Source: JAXDMK01 sp034666105
GTDB lineage: Bacteria > Actinomycetota > Acidimicrobiia > Acidimicrobiales > AC-14
Direction of reading: 5' to 3'
Length of the DNA stretch: 64,000 bases
Assembly (NCBI GenBank): GCA_034666105.1
Contig: JAXDMK010000167.1
Span: 7,485-71,484, forward strand
The notes beneath the pieces were generated by a model that was not told where the DNA came from, ran no database searches, and was given only the letters and a program-made list of their open reading frames with translations. The position numbers and the translations under genes are program-made. The first letter of the stretch is position 1. Each line of letters starts with the position of its first letter. This document shows positions 42,992 through 52,094 of this stretch, piece after piece.

Positions 42992-44486
42992 CGACCGAAG
43001 CCGCCGGCTCCTCCCGGTGCTCCGGGCGACGTCTCCGGGGCTCGACCGGGTCCGGGAGGCGCGGGCTGGCGGCGAGGAGGCCGAGCAGCAGCGCGAACAG
43101 GATCGACTCCGGCTGGGCGCCGAAGATCGGGTTGTCGTTCCACCAGATGAGGACGAGCGCCAGCAGCGCGACCAGGGTGCGGATGGTGGCCGCGTCGGGG
43201 GCCCCCTGGGCCAGCAGGGCTTTGATGCCCCTCCGCCCGACGATGACCACGGCCAGGAGGGCGAGCACGCCGACCAGACCGTTCTCGGCCAGGATCTGGA
43301 CGTAGGCGTTGTGCACGGTGACGGCATCGCCCGACGGCAGCAGGTCCTCCCGAACGTCGGGGAAGCGGTTGCGCACCGCCTTCACCACCGCGTCGGAGCC
43401 GATGACGTCGGCGGCCGAACTCCGCTGCCAGCCGACCCCGAGGAGGGGATGCTCGGTGAAGATCACCCAACCGGCGTAGGCCAGGGTGACCCGGGACGCG
43501 GTGCTGCTGTTCTCGAACTGCTGCTGGTTGGGCAGGTCGCCCGGACGCAGGCTGGCGATCACGAGAACCCCGCCCACCACGAGGGCCAGGAACCGGGCCG
43601 GCCGCAGCAGCGCCTCGGTGCGGGGATGGCGAGCCGACGCCACCCGCAGGCCGAAGAACCCGAGCACGATCATGAGGGCGGCCACCGACGAGATCGACCT
43701 CGTCTGGATCACGCAGGCGAGGGACAGCACCGCCATGACGACCCTGGTCCGGGGTTTGAACAGGGGCAGGTTCACCACCGCGATCACGACCAACGCCGCG
43801 ATCAGGCCCTCGGCATTGGGGCCGTTGGCGCCGTAGAGGCGACCGGGGAACCTTCCCTCCCGCAGGTAGACGAACGTCGCCCGGCACAGCTCGGCGAAGC
43901 CGAGGAGGACCATCCCCCGCAGCACGAACGCCCGCTGCTTCGCCGAGCGCACCGCGTAGGGGACGAGCCAGACCAGGCTGCACGTGGCGATCAGCCGGGC
44001 CAGGCTGACGAGCAGGGTGGAGAGCTGGCCGCCCACCGTGTTGTGGGCCGTGAGCAGGGAGATGCCGAACACGCCCAGCAGGAGCCCCACCTGGCGCTGC
44101 CCGAGCTCGAACCGGGGGGCGCGCCCCTGACTGGAGCGGACGTGCAGGGCCCAGCCCATGAGAATGGCGAGGGGGACGTCGGAGGCCCGCAGGTCGATGG
44201 GGCCGAAGGCGAGGCCCTGGTGGTACGTGCCGAAGAACGTGGTCGCCACCACGCCGAGGACGCACCAGATCGGATCGCGGATGAACAGGGCGAGGGCGAC
44301 CGCGGCCGGCACCACCGCCATGGCCATCAGTGGAGTGATCTTGGCCGGCACCGCGAACAGGGCGACCGGAACGCACAGGGCGACGGTCACCAACACCTGG
44401 ACCGCGGTCAGCCCCGGCCCCGCCTTCCACCACCGCCGCCTGTCGGGGCGGGCGTGGCGTCCGAGCGGCAGCGCGGCCACGCTCAC
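42984..44486 (-). CDS. O-antigen ligase/polymerase family membrane protein, copy 2
   Basis: 500 aa with about twelve membrane segments. The Wzy_C-like region is visible: IFTEHPLLGVGWQRSS, then VTVHNAYVQILAENGLVGVL, matching the H-N-x-Y-x-x-x-x-x-E-x-G pattern of ligases and polymerases. GTG at 44486 overlaps kdsA's stop (GTGA) and its own end overlaps a GT4 gene. The coupling to kdsA suggests that it handles a Kdo-containing polymer; that is inference. Together with copy 1 at 2193 it implies two polymerising or ligating steps. Confidence 0.87.
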   Translation of the reverse strand: MSVAALPLGRHARPDRRRWWKAGPGLTAVQVLVTVALCVPVALFAVPAKITPLMAMAVVPAAVALALFIRDPIWCVLGVVATTFFGTYHQGLAFGPIDLRASDVPLAILMGWALHVRSSQGRAPRFELGQRQVGLLLGVFGISLLTAHNTVGGQLSTLLVSLARLIATCSLVWLVPYAVRSAKQRAFVLRGMVLLGFAELCRATFVYLREGRFPGRLYGANGPNAEGLIAALVVIAVVNLPLFKPRTRVVMAVLSLACVIQTRSISSVAALMIVLGFFGLRVASARHPRTEALLRPARFLALVVGGVLVIASLRPGDLPNQQQFENSSTASRVTLAYAGWVIFTEHPLLGVGWQRSSAADVIGSDAVVKAVRNRFPDVREDLLPSGDAVTVHNAYVQILAENGLVGVLALLAVVIVGRRGIKALLAQGAPDAATIRTLVALLALVLIWWNDNPIFGAQPESILFALLLGLLAASPRLPDPVEPRRRRPEHREEPAASVGA

Positions 44487-45259
44487 GGAGCGGCGGCGGC
44501 CTGGCGGATGCGGAGGAGGGTGTCGACGACTCCCGCCAACTCGTCGAGGCGGAGGGCGTTGGGGCCGTCGGAAAGGGCCTCCGCCGGCTCGGGGTGGACC
44601 TCGAAGAACAGGCCATCGACTCCGACGGCCACCGCCGCCCGGGCCAGGGGGACGATGAACTCGGCCCGCCCTCCGGACCGGCCGTTCAGGGCGCCCGGCT
44701 GCTGGACGGAGTGGGTGGCGTCGTAGATCACCTTCACCCCCGGCTCCCGCATGATCACCAGCGAACGGAAGTCGACCACCAGGTCGCCGTAGCCGAAGGT
44801 GGCACCCCGCTCCGCCAGCAGTATCTCCTGGCAGCCGCCCGCCCGCAGCTTGGCCGTGACCGCGGCGGTGTTGGCCGGGTCGAGGAACTGGCCCTTCTTC
44901 ACCAGCACCGGCCGGCCGGTGGCGGCCGCGGCCAGCAGGAGGTCGGTCTGCCGGCAGAGAAAGGCGGGAACCTGGAGGTAGTCGACCACCGCCGCCACCT
45001 TGTCCACCTGCACCGACTCGTGGACGTCGGTGATCACGGGCAGGCCCGTCTGCTCCCTGACCTCGGCCAGGATCTCGAGCCCCCGGTCGATGCCCTCGCC
45101 CCGGAAAGAGCCGAGCGACGTGCGGTTGGCCTTGTCGTAGGACGCCTTGAACACCACCTGGAGCTCGGGGCGGGCGGCCTGCAACTCGGCCAGCTCCCTG
45201 CCGATCCGCAGGCAGAGATCGAGTGACTCGATGACGCACGGTCCCGATATCAGCAGCAT
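44483..45259 (-). CDS. kdsA: 3-deoxy-8-phosphooctulonate (Kdo-8-P) synthase
   Basis: 258 aa, close to the family length. It starts MLLISGPCVIES; a Cys at this position marks the metal-dependent class, where E. coli has Asn. Other marks are VFKASYDKANRTSLGSFRG, VITDVHES, LVKKGQFLDPAN, LLAERGATFGYGDLVVDFR and EVHPEPAEALSDGPNALRL. It joins arabinose-5-phosphate and phosphoenolpyruvate. A ribosome site (AGGA) lies seven bases before ATG at 45259. It leads a three-gene operon. KdsB-KdsC is 1.6 kb away and a KdsD-like isomerase 10 kb away. Confidence 0.93.
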   Translation of the reverse strand: MLLISGPCVIESLDLCLRIGRELAELQAARPELQVVFKASYDKANRTSLGSFRGEGIDRGLEILAEVREQTGLPVITDVHESVQVDKVAAVVDYLQVPAFLCRQTDLLLAAAATGRPVLVKKGQFLDPANTAAVTAKLRAGGCQEILLAERGATFGYGDLVVDFRSLVIMREPGVKVIYDATHSVQQPGALNGRSGGRAEFIVPLARAAVAVGVDGLFFEVHPEPAEALSDGPNALRLDELAGVVDTLLRIRQAAAAP

Positions 45260-45384
45260 GGGTCGGTCCTGGCGCTCGGTGTCGTAGGCCTACCGGTGGC
45301 GATCCCAGGGGCAGGCACCGCGAGGCTAGCCTCGACTCGCATCGTCGTCAGAGCCGCCCGCCGCCTGCGGGCGCCCTCCTTCCC

Positions 45385-46908
45385 GTGAGCGCCCGCACCA
45401 TCCTGCGCTCGGTCGGGCCGTTCCGCCTGGGCCTGGCCGTCGTGCTGCTGGCCCTGATGGCCGCCTCCTCGGCCGGTATCGGTCGTCCGCACGAGGGCTC
45501 CCGGGCACCGGAGGCAGCCACCGTCGAGGGCGACCGGGCCGATGGACCAGGGACCACCAACAGCGCCGACCGGCTGCTGTTCTGGATCGACGTCCGCCAG
45601 CTGCAGGCCATGACCGACGCCGACCTGGACACCTGGCGGAGCCGGGGCGTCGACGGCTTCGTCGCCTCGGCCCAGTGGCTGGCCGGCATGGGCAGCAACT
45701 ACTGGTTCACCGCCGACCCCAAAGCCGACCTCTCCGACGCCCGGTACGCCCTCCAGCGCTCATTGCGGGACTCGAAGGTGGTCGACCGGGCCAAAGCCCG
45801 GGGCATGAAGCTGTACCTCGGCTTCAACCTGGCCGGCTACGACAACCTGGTGACGCCTCTCGCCGACTGGTTCGACGACGCCGGATGGAACCAGAGGGTG
45901 CTCCCCCGGGTGGCGGAGCTGACCGGGGCGGCCCGGCTGCTCGGCTTCAGCGGGCTCGCCTTCGACCAGGAGCTGTATCCCCAGGAGGGCGGGGTGAGCA
46001 CGGCCAGCTGGAACCTCGGGTACCGGGGGAACACCCACTCCCTGGACGAGACCCGGCGGATGGTCACGGCCCGGGGGAAGCAGCTCATGGCCACCATCGT
46101 CGGTCAGTTCCCCGACGTCGAGCTGCAGGTCTACGGCTCGATGTTCCCCGAGGGCTGGGACGAGCTGGTCCAGCAGAAGATCAACGGCATGAAGAGCTAC
46201 GAGGAGTCGGCCCAGCTGCCGTTCTGGGACGGGATCACAAGCGTCGAGGGCTACCGGGCCATCCGCTTCTCCGAGGCCATCTTCTACAAGGTGACCCATC
46301 TGCGGGGGTCGACCTGGGACACGGCCAACGAGTACAACGTTAACCGGTTATACGCCATGTTCTCCCGTCGCTTCTCGAACTGGTCGTACGCCTCGTCCCG
46401 CGTGTTCGTCTCGCCCTTCAGCTGGATCGACGCCGGAACCTCGGCCTTCGAGCAGGCCCGGCCGCCGGGAGTGGTGGCCGACCAGCTCCTCGCCTTCCGC
46501 AAGTGGGCCACGGGGGGCGAGTTCCTCAACTTCGCCCTCCAGCTGCCCACGTTCGACTACAAGCCCTACGTGCCCGGGATGGTCGCGGCCAGCACGCCGG
46601 CCGTCGTCGACGCCGAGCCGCCCCGCCTCGAGATCACGTCCGTGACCCGCTCCGGCGGCGCCCTCGAGATCAAGGGCACCGCCACCGACAATCTCGGGAT
46701 CCAGGCGGTGCGGGCGGGCGGGCCCACCACCGGCCCGGCGGCCGCCATGACCTGGACCGTCCTCGACGGCGACTACGAGTCGAGCTGGAAATGGCGGATG
46801 GACTGGACCCTCACCACCGCCCCGACCGACGCATCGGGCGAGGTCGACCTGACGGCCGTCGACATCAAGGGCCTCACGACCACGGTGAAGGTGCCGAGCC
46901 CGCGTTAG
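45385..46908 (+). CDS. Secreted glycoside-hydrolase-like protein with C-terminal Ig-like domain
   Basis: 507 aa. A signal peptide lies at about 1-30 (FRLGLAVVLLALMAASSAG). A TIM-barrel-like region follows: LLFWIDVRQL, VDGFVASAQWL, KLYLGFNLAGYDN, LGFSGLAFDQELYPQEGG and LMATIVGQFPDVELQVYGS. The acidic pair in FDQELYP could be catalytic. The C-terminal 100 residues (PRLEITSVTRSGGALEIKGT) look like a bacterial Ig/fibronectin-type domain. It is probably exported and acts on the locus's polymer; the exact family was not recognised. GTG at 45385 is the start. Confidence 0.72.
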   Translation: MSARTILRSVGPFRLGLAVVLLALMAASSAGIGRPHEGSRAPEAATVEGDRADGPGTTNSADRLLFWIDVRQLQAMTDADLDTWRSRGVDGFVASAQWLAGMGSNYWFTADPKADLSDARYALQRSLRDSKVVDRAKARGMKLYLGFNLAGYDNLVTPLADWFDDAGWNQRVLPRVAELTGAARLLGFSGLAFDQELYPQEGGVSTASWNLGYRGNTHSLDETRRMVTARGKQLMATIVGQFPDVELQVYGSMFPEGWDELVQQKINGMKSYEESAQLPFWDGITSVEGYRAIRFSEAIFYKVTHLRGSTWDTANEYNVNRLYAMFSRRFSNWSYASSRVFVSPFSWIDAGTSAFEQARPPGVVADQLLAFRKWATGGEFLNFALQLPTFDYKPYVPGMVAASTPAVVDAEPPRLEITSVTRSGGALEIKGTATDNLGIQAVRAGGPTTGPAAAMTWTVLDGDYESSWKWRMDWTLTTAPTDASGEVDLTAVDIKGLTTTVKVPSPR

Positions 46909-48125
46909 CCGCCGGCGCCGGTGCCGGTGCCGGTGTGCCCCCCGGCCAGGAGGAGATCGGCCAGCTCCCGCACCGCCCCCCGACCGCCGGGCCGGGACAG
47001 GAGCACGCCGGCCGCCCGCCGCACGGCCGGGGAGGCGTCGGCGGGGGCGGCGGCCAGGCCGGCGATGGCCATGGCCGCCAGGTCGGGATCGTCGTCGCCC
47101 ACGTAGCAGACCTCCTCCGGAGCCACACCGACGTCGGCGCAGAGCGCCCGCAGACCAGCCCCCTTGTCGGCCACACCGGTGCGGACATGCTCGATCCCCA
47201 GCTCGTCGGCCCGCCGCCGCAGGGCTCGCGAGTCCCGGGCGCTCAGGACGGCCACGCCGATACCCGCCCGGACGAGGGCCACGATCCCGTAGCCGTCCTT
47301 GACGTCGAAGCGCACGACCTGCCCGGCGTCGCCCTCGTAGGCGATGCCGCCATCGGTCAGGACCCCGTCCACGTCGAGGACCACCAGGCGGATCGGGGGG
47401 GCGGCGGGCAGTCCGGCGAGGACCCGCTCGACGGCGCCCACGTCGACGGGACGGTCGACGGCGCAGGTGGTGACCTCCACCGGCACCGCCGCCAGGTGGA
47501 GGCCGAGGGTGAGCGCCCGCAGCTGCTCGAGCCGTTCGGTGCGCTCGAGGGCCGCCGGCGGGGCGGCGACGAAGCGGCGGAGGGCGTCGACCCGGTAGGC
47601 GTAGACGCCCACGTGGCGCCAGACGGGGTCGGCGCCGGCGGGGATGACCGAGCGGGAGAAGTACCAGGCCCGGCCCGACTCGTCGCGCGCCACCGTCACC
47701 ACGTCGTCGTTCCCCGCGTGGGCCCGGGCGCAGCGGACGACGGGGGTGGCGATGTCGACGTCGGCGTCGGCCTCGAGCACCGCCACCAGCTGGTCGAGGA
47801 CGCTCCCCGGCAGGAGGGGCTCGTCCCCCTGGACGTTGACCACGACGTCGCACCCCAAGCCCGCGGCCGCGGCCCAGACCCGGTCGCTGCCCGACGGAAG
47901 GTCGGGGTCGGTCATGACCGCGGTGCCGCCCGCGCCCCGAACGACGGCCGCGATCCGCTCGTCGTCGGTGGCCACCAGGACCCGTCCGACGGTGCGGGCG
48001 TCGGCCACGTTGCGCAGCACCCGGACGATCATCGGAACGCCCGCGATGTCGGCCAACGGCTTGCCCGGAAACCGGCTGCTGGCGTACCGGGCCGGGATCA
48101 CGACGGCCACGTCGAGCCGGGTCAT
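46905..48125 (-). CDS. CMP-Kdo synthetase fused to Kdo-8-P phosphatase (KdsB-KdsC)
   Basis: 406 aa. Residues about 1-235 are a KdsB-type cytidylyltransferase: VVIPARYASSRFPGKPLADI, VATDDERI, VVNVQGDEPLL and RHVGVYAYR. Residues about 243-400 are a KdsC-type HAD phosphatase: VLDVDGVLTDGG (nucleophile Asp), VLSARDSRALRRRADELG, GVADKGAGL and VGDDDPDLAAM. The fusion would take Kdo-8-P to Kdo and then CMP-Kdo, its last two cytoplasmic steps. ATG at 48125 overlaps the upstream methyltransferase stop (ATGA). Its end overlaps the convergent glycosidase-like gene by four bases. Confidence 0.92.
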   Translation of the reverse strand: MTRLDVAVVIPARYASSRFPGKPLADIAGVPMIVRVLRNVADARTVGRVLVATDDERIAAVVRGAGGTAVMTDPDLPSGSDRVWAAAAGLGCDVVVNVQGDEPLLPGSVLDQLVAVLEADADVDIATPVVRCARAHAGNDDVVTVARDESGRAWYFSRSVIPAGADPVWRHVGVYAYRVDALRRFVAAPPAALERTERLEQLRALTLGLHLAAVPVEVTTCAVDRPVDVGAVERVLAGLPAAPPIRLVVLDVDGVLTDGGIAYEGDAGQVVRFDVKDGYGIVALVRAGIGVAVLSARDSRALRRRADELGIEHVRTGVADKGAGLRALCADVGVAPEEVCYVGDDDPDLAAMAIAGLAAAPADASPAVRRAAGVLLSRPGGRGAVRELADLLLAGGHTGTGTGAGG

Positions 48126-48808
48126 GTCGTCACGTCGGCGGGTGACAGTGCGGCTTGCGGCTTGCGGCTGACGAGGATGTGGCGATGCTCGCCGTCGATG
48201 CCCAGGCGCCGGTCGCGCCGGTTGTGGATGGTGGTGACGGCCCCGCCGTGGGCGTGGATGAAGTCGGCGATGTCCAGGCTCCACTCCCGGATCACGAGGG
48301 CGCCGGCGGGGTCGACCGGATCCTTGTGGTAGTCGGGCGGCAGGAGATGGGTGATCCCCCCGTCGGGGGACGGCACCGCCCGCACCACCGTCGCCGGGTG
48401 GGGGAAGAGGGGGACGGAGAACACGTGGGCGCCGCCGGGGACGAGCACCCGGACGATCTCGGCGAACGCCCGGTCCGGCCGCAGCACGTGCTCGAACACG
48501 TCCTGGGTGACGACGAGGTCGAACGACTCGTCGGCGAAGGTGAGCGCCTCCAGGTCCTCGGCCCGGACCCCGTCGCGCTCCGTGCCCCAACCCCGGCCGG
48601 GGAGGTAGTGGGACGCGACGTAGGCCCGGCACTCCGCCCGCAGCTTGTCGGTGCTGGGACCGCTGCCCCCGGCCTCGTAGATCCGCCGCTCCCGCCAGTC
48701 GGGGAACGACTCGGCCAGCACCGCCAGCAACGCCCGCTGGCGGGGGATGGAATGGCACCGCAGGCAGCGGTAGTCGTTGCGGAGGAAGGGGCCCATCTGG
48801 GCGAACAC
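48122..48808 (-). CDS. SAM-dependent methyltransferase with N-terminal zinc-ribbon; 5' end uncertain
   Basis: 228 aa from GTG at 48808, but the true protein is probably longer. In-frame codons upstream read NPGTCPICEQRTVF, supplying the first CxxC of a zinc ribbon whose second pair (RCLRCHSIPRQRALL) is inside the frame. No ATG, GTG or TTG lies in frame between 48808 and the upstream TAG. GTG at 48917 would join the frame if one base were removed from the six-C run (48911-48916 region, + strand). The SAM part has FDLVVTQDVFEHVLRPD and GGAHVFSVPLFPHP, as in class I enzymes. Its target in the locus is unknown. Confidence 0.78.
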   Translation of the reverse strand: MFAQMGPFLRNDYRCLRCHSIPRQRALLAVLAESFPDWRERRIYEAGGSGPSTDKLRAECRAYVASHYLPGRGWGTERDGVRAEDLEALTFADESFDLVVTQDVFEHVLRPDRAFAEIVRVLVPGGAHVFSVPLFPHPATVVRAVPSPDGGITHLLPPDYHKDPVDPAGALVIREWSLDIADFIHAHGGAVTTIHNRRDRRLGIDGEHRHILVSRKPQAALSPADVTT

Positions 48809-48979
48809 CGTGCGCTGCTCGCAGATCGGGCACGTGCCCGGGTTCCATCGACCCCGCAGGGCGACTGGCCCGTAGTCCCGGATGCGGCGGATGAACGCGT
48901 TGATCGAGTCCCCCCACGCGGCGCGGTCGTCAGGCGCGGACCGTACCCGGCGGCGTCGCCCCCGTCGACTTCTCCGGTC

Positions 48980-48989
48980 AGCCTAGGTT
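48980..48989. promoter_or_regulatory. Overlapping divergent -10-like elements
   Basis: AGCCTAGGTT contains TAGGTT (48984-48989, + strand), ending eight bases before the ATG at 48998, and TAGGCT on the - strand (48985-48980) pointing to the methyltransferase gene. Polymerase could not occupy both at once. No clear -35 boxes. Confidence 0.4.
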
Positions 48990-48997
48990 GGTCCCCG

Positions 48998-50041
48998 ATG
49001 CCGGACGCGGAGACTGGGCCCGAGGCCGCGTGCGTGCTGTGCGGCTCGGGCGAAGCCCGGGAGCCCCTGCTCGTCGACGTGGCCGACCACCGCTACCACG
49101 TCGAAGGCCGATGGGAGTTCCGCCGCTGCCGCACGTGCCGGCTGGTCGCCCTCCATCCCTTCCCCGACGATGTCGCCGCCGGCTACCCCGAGGCCTACTC
49201 GCAACACCGGGTGCGTGCGCCCAGCACCGGCACCCCCGCCCGCTCGCCGGTCCGCCGGTGGTTGCGCCGGCATTCCCTGGCCGGCCTCGGGTACGGGGCC
49301 GGCCGGGTCAACGGAGCCGGCGGGGCCGGGGGGGCCGGCGGGGGCGGCGATGCGGTCCGTCCGGGGCCGGTCGACCGGCTGGTGGCAGCCGTCCCCGCGT
49401 TGCGGATGGAGGCCCAGTGGGGATGCATCCTCGTGCCCGGGGCCCGGCCCGGCGGTCGCCTGCTCGACGTGGGCTGCGGCGCGGGCCGGTACCTGTTGGT
49501 GATGAAGGCCCTGGGATGGGACGTCGTCGGCGTCGAGCCCGACGCCGGCAGCCGGGCGGTGGCCGAGTCCCAGGGACTGCGCGTCGTGCCGACCCTGGCC
49601 GACGGCGATCTGGCGCCGGGATCGTTCGACGTCATCACGTTGAACCACGTGATCGAGCACCTCGCCGATCCGGTGGCGGAGTTGCGGTCGCTCCGGCCCC
49701 TCCTCGCCCCCGACGGCCTGCTCGGCGTGGCCACCCCCAACTGGGCGTCCCTCGGCCGCCGCTTCTTCGGGCCCTCCTGGTATGCCCTCGAGGCACCCCG
49801 CCATCTGGTGCTCTTCGACCCGGCCACCCTGCGGGCGACGGTCGAGGCGGCCGGGTTCCGGGTCACCTCCCGAGCCACCCGCTCCGCCCGCGAGGGACCG
49901 GAGACCTGGAAGATCAGCTGGGCGGTCAGCCGCCGCCAGCAGCCCTCCCGATCGGTGGTGGCGGTGGGGACTGCGGTCAGCTGCGCAGCCGCCTTCGTCG
50001 GCGCCGGGGAGGAGATCGAACAATGGGCGACCCTCTCGTGA
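48998..50041 (+). CDS. SAM-dependent methyltransferase with N-terminal zinc-ribbon
   Basis: 347 aa. Two Cys pairs near the N-terminus (CVLCGSG and CRTCRLV) form a zinc-ribbon-like module. A low-complexity Gly-rich stretch follows. The class I SAM domain has LLDVGCGAGRYLLVMKALG, VGVEPDAGSRAVAE and FDVITLNHVIEHLADP. Such proteins often methylate sugars or sugar nucleotides in glycan loci. ATG at 48998 is nearly leaderless after TAGGTT. Its end overlaps the next methyltransferase by 19 bases. Confidence 0.88.
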   Translation: MPDAETGPEAACVLCGSGEAREPLLVDVADHRYHVEGRWEFRRCRTCRLVALHPFPDDVAAGYPEAYSQHRVRAPSTGTPARSPVRRWLRRHSLAGLGYGAGRVNGAGGAGGAGGGGDAVRPGPVDRLVAAVPALRMEAQWGCILVPGARPGGRLLDVGCGAGRYLLVMKALGWDVVGVEPDAGSRAVAESQGLRVVPTLADGDLAPGSFDVITLNHVIEHLADPVAELRSLRPLLAPDGLLGVATPNWASLGRRFFGPSWYALEAPRHLVLFDPATLRATVEAAGFRVTSRATRSAREGPETWKISWAVSRRQQPSRSVVAVGTAVSCAAAFVGAGEEIEQWATLS

Positions 50042-50886
50042 CCCAGGCCCGCCCGGCGGCCCCGGCCTCGCCGACCGACCTCTACCTCGACCTGCTCAAA
50101 GGGTGCCTCTCGCGCGACCTGTTCCCCGAGCGCTACCGGCCGGTGGGCCGCGGCGCGAGCCGGGCGGCCCGGGTCTACGGGCCCGTCCGGCGGCTCCTCG
50201 GCGCCCGGGCGCTGGAGCTGGTCAGGCGGATCGACGTCGACCCCGCCGGGCGCAGGGAGGGAAAGGACCAGCCCGAGGAGGCCGAGACCATGATGGGTCG
50301 CCGCCGCCTCGACAACCTGCACCACTGCATCACGGACGTGCTGGAGAACGACGTCCCCGGCGACCTGATCGAGACGGGGGTGTGGCGGGGCGGCGGCACG
50401 ATCTTCATGCGGGGGGTGCTGGCCGCCTACGGCGACTCGTCCCGCCGGGTGTGGGTGGCGGACTCGTTCAGTGGTCTCCCCCGCCCGAACGAGGCCGCCT
50501 TTCCCGCCGATTCGGGCGACGAGCACTGGAAGCGGGACTGGCTGGCGGTGTCGCAGGCCGACGTGCAGGCCAACTTCGCCCGCTACGGCCTGCTCGACGA
50601 CCAGGTCCGGTTCCTGCCCGGGTTCTTCAGCGACACCCTCCCCACCGCCCCCATCGAGCGGCTGGCGGTGCTGCGCCTCGACGGTGACCTGTACGAGTCG
50701 ACGATCGTCGCCCTCCGGGCGCTCTACCCCAAGCTCTCCCCCGGCGGCTACGTGATCGTCGACGACTACGGGGCCATCCGCAACTGCCGGGCGGCGGTGG
50801 ACGACTACCGGCGGGAGCACGGGATCGAGGTGCCGATGCAACCGATCGACTGGACCGGCTACTTCTGGCAGCGCCCGCCGACGTGA
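50023..50886 (+). CDS. TylF/MycF-type O-methyltransferase
   Basis: 287 aa. Family marks are DNLHHCITDVLENDVPGDLI, ETGVWRGGGTIFMRG, VWVADSFSGLP, LRLDGDLYESTIVALRALY and VIVDDYGAIRNCRAAV, with metal-binding Asp residues. MycF-like enzymes methylate sugar hydroxyls, here probably in the polysaccharide. ATG at 50023 is preferred over GTG at 50038, because GGAGGAG lies eight bases before it. It overlaps the preceding methyltransferase gene, so the two are co-translated. Confidence 0.9.
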   Translation: MGDPLVTQARPAAPASPTDLYLDLLKGCLSRDLFPERYRPVGRGASRAARVYGPVRRLLGARALELVRRIDVDPAGRREGKDQPEEAETMMGRRRLDNLHHCITDVLENDVPGDLIETGVWRGGGTIFMRGVLAAYGDSSRRVWVADSFSGLPRPNEAAFPADSGDEHWKRDWLAVSQADVQANFARYGLLDDQVRFLPGFFSDTLPTAPIERLAVLRLDGDLYESTIVALRALYPKLSPGGYVIVDDYGAIRNCRAAVDDYRREHGIEVPMQPIDWTGYFWQRPPT

Positions 50887-50909
50887 CGGATGTGGGCGCG
50901 GGCCGGTGC

Positions 50910-52007
50910 CTAGCGCACGCCCGAGCCGGCCACCCGGGCGTGGGCGTCGAGGTAGCCCCTCCCCCACCGCTGGCAGGGCTCGAGGTGGTTGCCCTCGCCC
51001 CATTCGTTCCAGGCGTTGACGAAGACCAGGTTCTCGTCCGGCGAGGGGGGCGTGAACCGGTCGACCACCTGGCGCAGCCACCGCTCGTAGGCGGAGGGAG
51101 AGGAGTCGACGAGGATGGTGGCCCCCCCGTCGGCCCGGCGGGCGGAGTTGTCGAAGCCGGGCGTCACGCACGGGAACCGGGTGTAGGCGGGCGGGGACCC
51201 GGCCAGCATCCGCCGGGCCAGCTCCTCGTAGTCGGCCACCCGGTTCCGCCTCAGGGGGCTGTGCGGCCGGACGACCCGGCGGGCGGCCCGGGCGACGACC
51301 CCGCCCCGGCTCGTCCGGTCGGAGAAGTCGGGGGCGAACTGGACGGCGGCGTCGAAGCCGAGGGTGGCGGGGTCGACCCGGTCGGTGGGCAGCGCCTGCA
51401 CCGCGACCAGGTAGGGCTCTCCCACCCCCAGCCGCACCGCCTCCGCCCGCCACCGGTCGGCCGTCCGCCGGGGGTCGGGAAGCCGGCTGGCCCGGTACAC
51501 GAGGAACACCGGCCGGCCGTCGATCCGCAGGTAACGGGGGTCGGCGAAGGCCTCCGCCAGCCACCGGACGTGGGCCAGATCGTCGTCGTCGGAGTACTCC
51601 TGGCGCAGGAGGACCTGGTCCTCCTTGCCGTTCCAGACCCGGGTCCAGTTCTCGTTGGCCCAGCACAGGCAGAACGGGAGGTCGGGCGACCCCGTGCCCA
51701 GGACCTCGTCGAAGGGGCGCTGCAGCAGCCGCCGGCCGCCGAACCAGTAGTGGTAGTAGCAGAAGCCGTCGATGCCGTGGCCGCGGGCCAGGCCGGCCTG
51801 GGCCGCCCTCGTCTCCGGCAGGCGGAGGTCGCAAAAGCCCAGGTCAGCGGGGAGGTGGGGCTGATAGTGGCCCCGGAACAAAGGCCGGCCCCGCACCACG
51901 TTCGTCCACTCGGTGAAGCCCGGACCCCACCACTCGTCGTTCTCCGGGATGGGGTGGAACTGGGGCAGGTAGAAGGCGAGGAACCGGAGGGCGTCCGGGT
52001 CAGCCAC
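50910..52007 (-). CDS. WbsX-type glycosyltransferase/GH99-like protein
   Basis: 365 aa, one domain over its whole length. Marks are FLAFYLPQFHPIPENDEWWG, TEWTNVVRGRPLFRGHYQPH, FCYYHYWFGGRRLLQRPF, FCLCWANENWTRVWNG and NAWNEWGEGNHLEPCQRWG. It is a paralogue of the C-terminal half of the fused ABC exporter at 3464-6463. The family is tied to polysaccharide loci, with a GH99-like fold; whether it transfers or cleaves sugar is not settled by sequence. GTG at 52007 is the start, divergent from the next gene. Confidence 0.9.
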   Translation of the reverse strand: MADPDALRFLAFYLPQFHPIPENDEWWGPGFTEWTNVVRGRPLFRGHYQPHLPADLGFCDLRLPETRAAQAGLARGHGIDGFCYYHYWFGGRRLLQRPFDEVLGTGSPDLPFCLCWANENWTRVWNGKEDQVLLRQEYSDDDDLAHVRWLAEAFADPRYLRIDGRPVFLVYRASRLPDPRRTADRWRAEAVRLGVGEPYLVAVQALPTDRVDPATLGFDAAVQFAPDFSDRTSRGGVVARAARRVVRPHSPLRRNRVADYEELARRMLAGSPPAYTRFPCVTPGFDNSARRADGGATILVDSSPSAYERWLRQVVDRFTPPSPDENLVFVNAWNEWGEGNHLEPCQRWGRGYLDAHARVAGSGVR

Positions 52008-52078
52008 GGCGGGGGACGATGCCGGTGGCCATCGGGAGGCATCCTACCGACCGGGATCGGGGCCGCCGGAGCCTGCAC

Positions 52079-52084
52079 TAGCGT
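52079..52084 (+). promoter_or_regulatory. -10-like element before the 52095 gene
   Basis: TAGCGT ends ten bases before ATG at 52095, so the leader would be very short. No clear -35 box. Confidence 0.3.
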
Positions 52085-52094
52085 CCGCCACCGG

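Noticed and set aside
45321..45334. Perfect palindrome CGAGGCTAGCCTCG between kdsA and the glycosidase-like gene
   Set aside because: Such short GC-rich palindromes arise easily here, and it does not line up with a clear promoter; it could overlap -10 elements but this is unsupported.
50023..50040. GTG at 50038 (GTGA overlap) as start of the TylF-like gene
   Set aside because: ATG at 50023 in the same frame has a strong ribosome site at ideal spacing.
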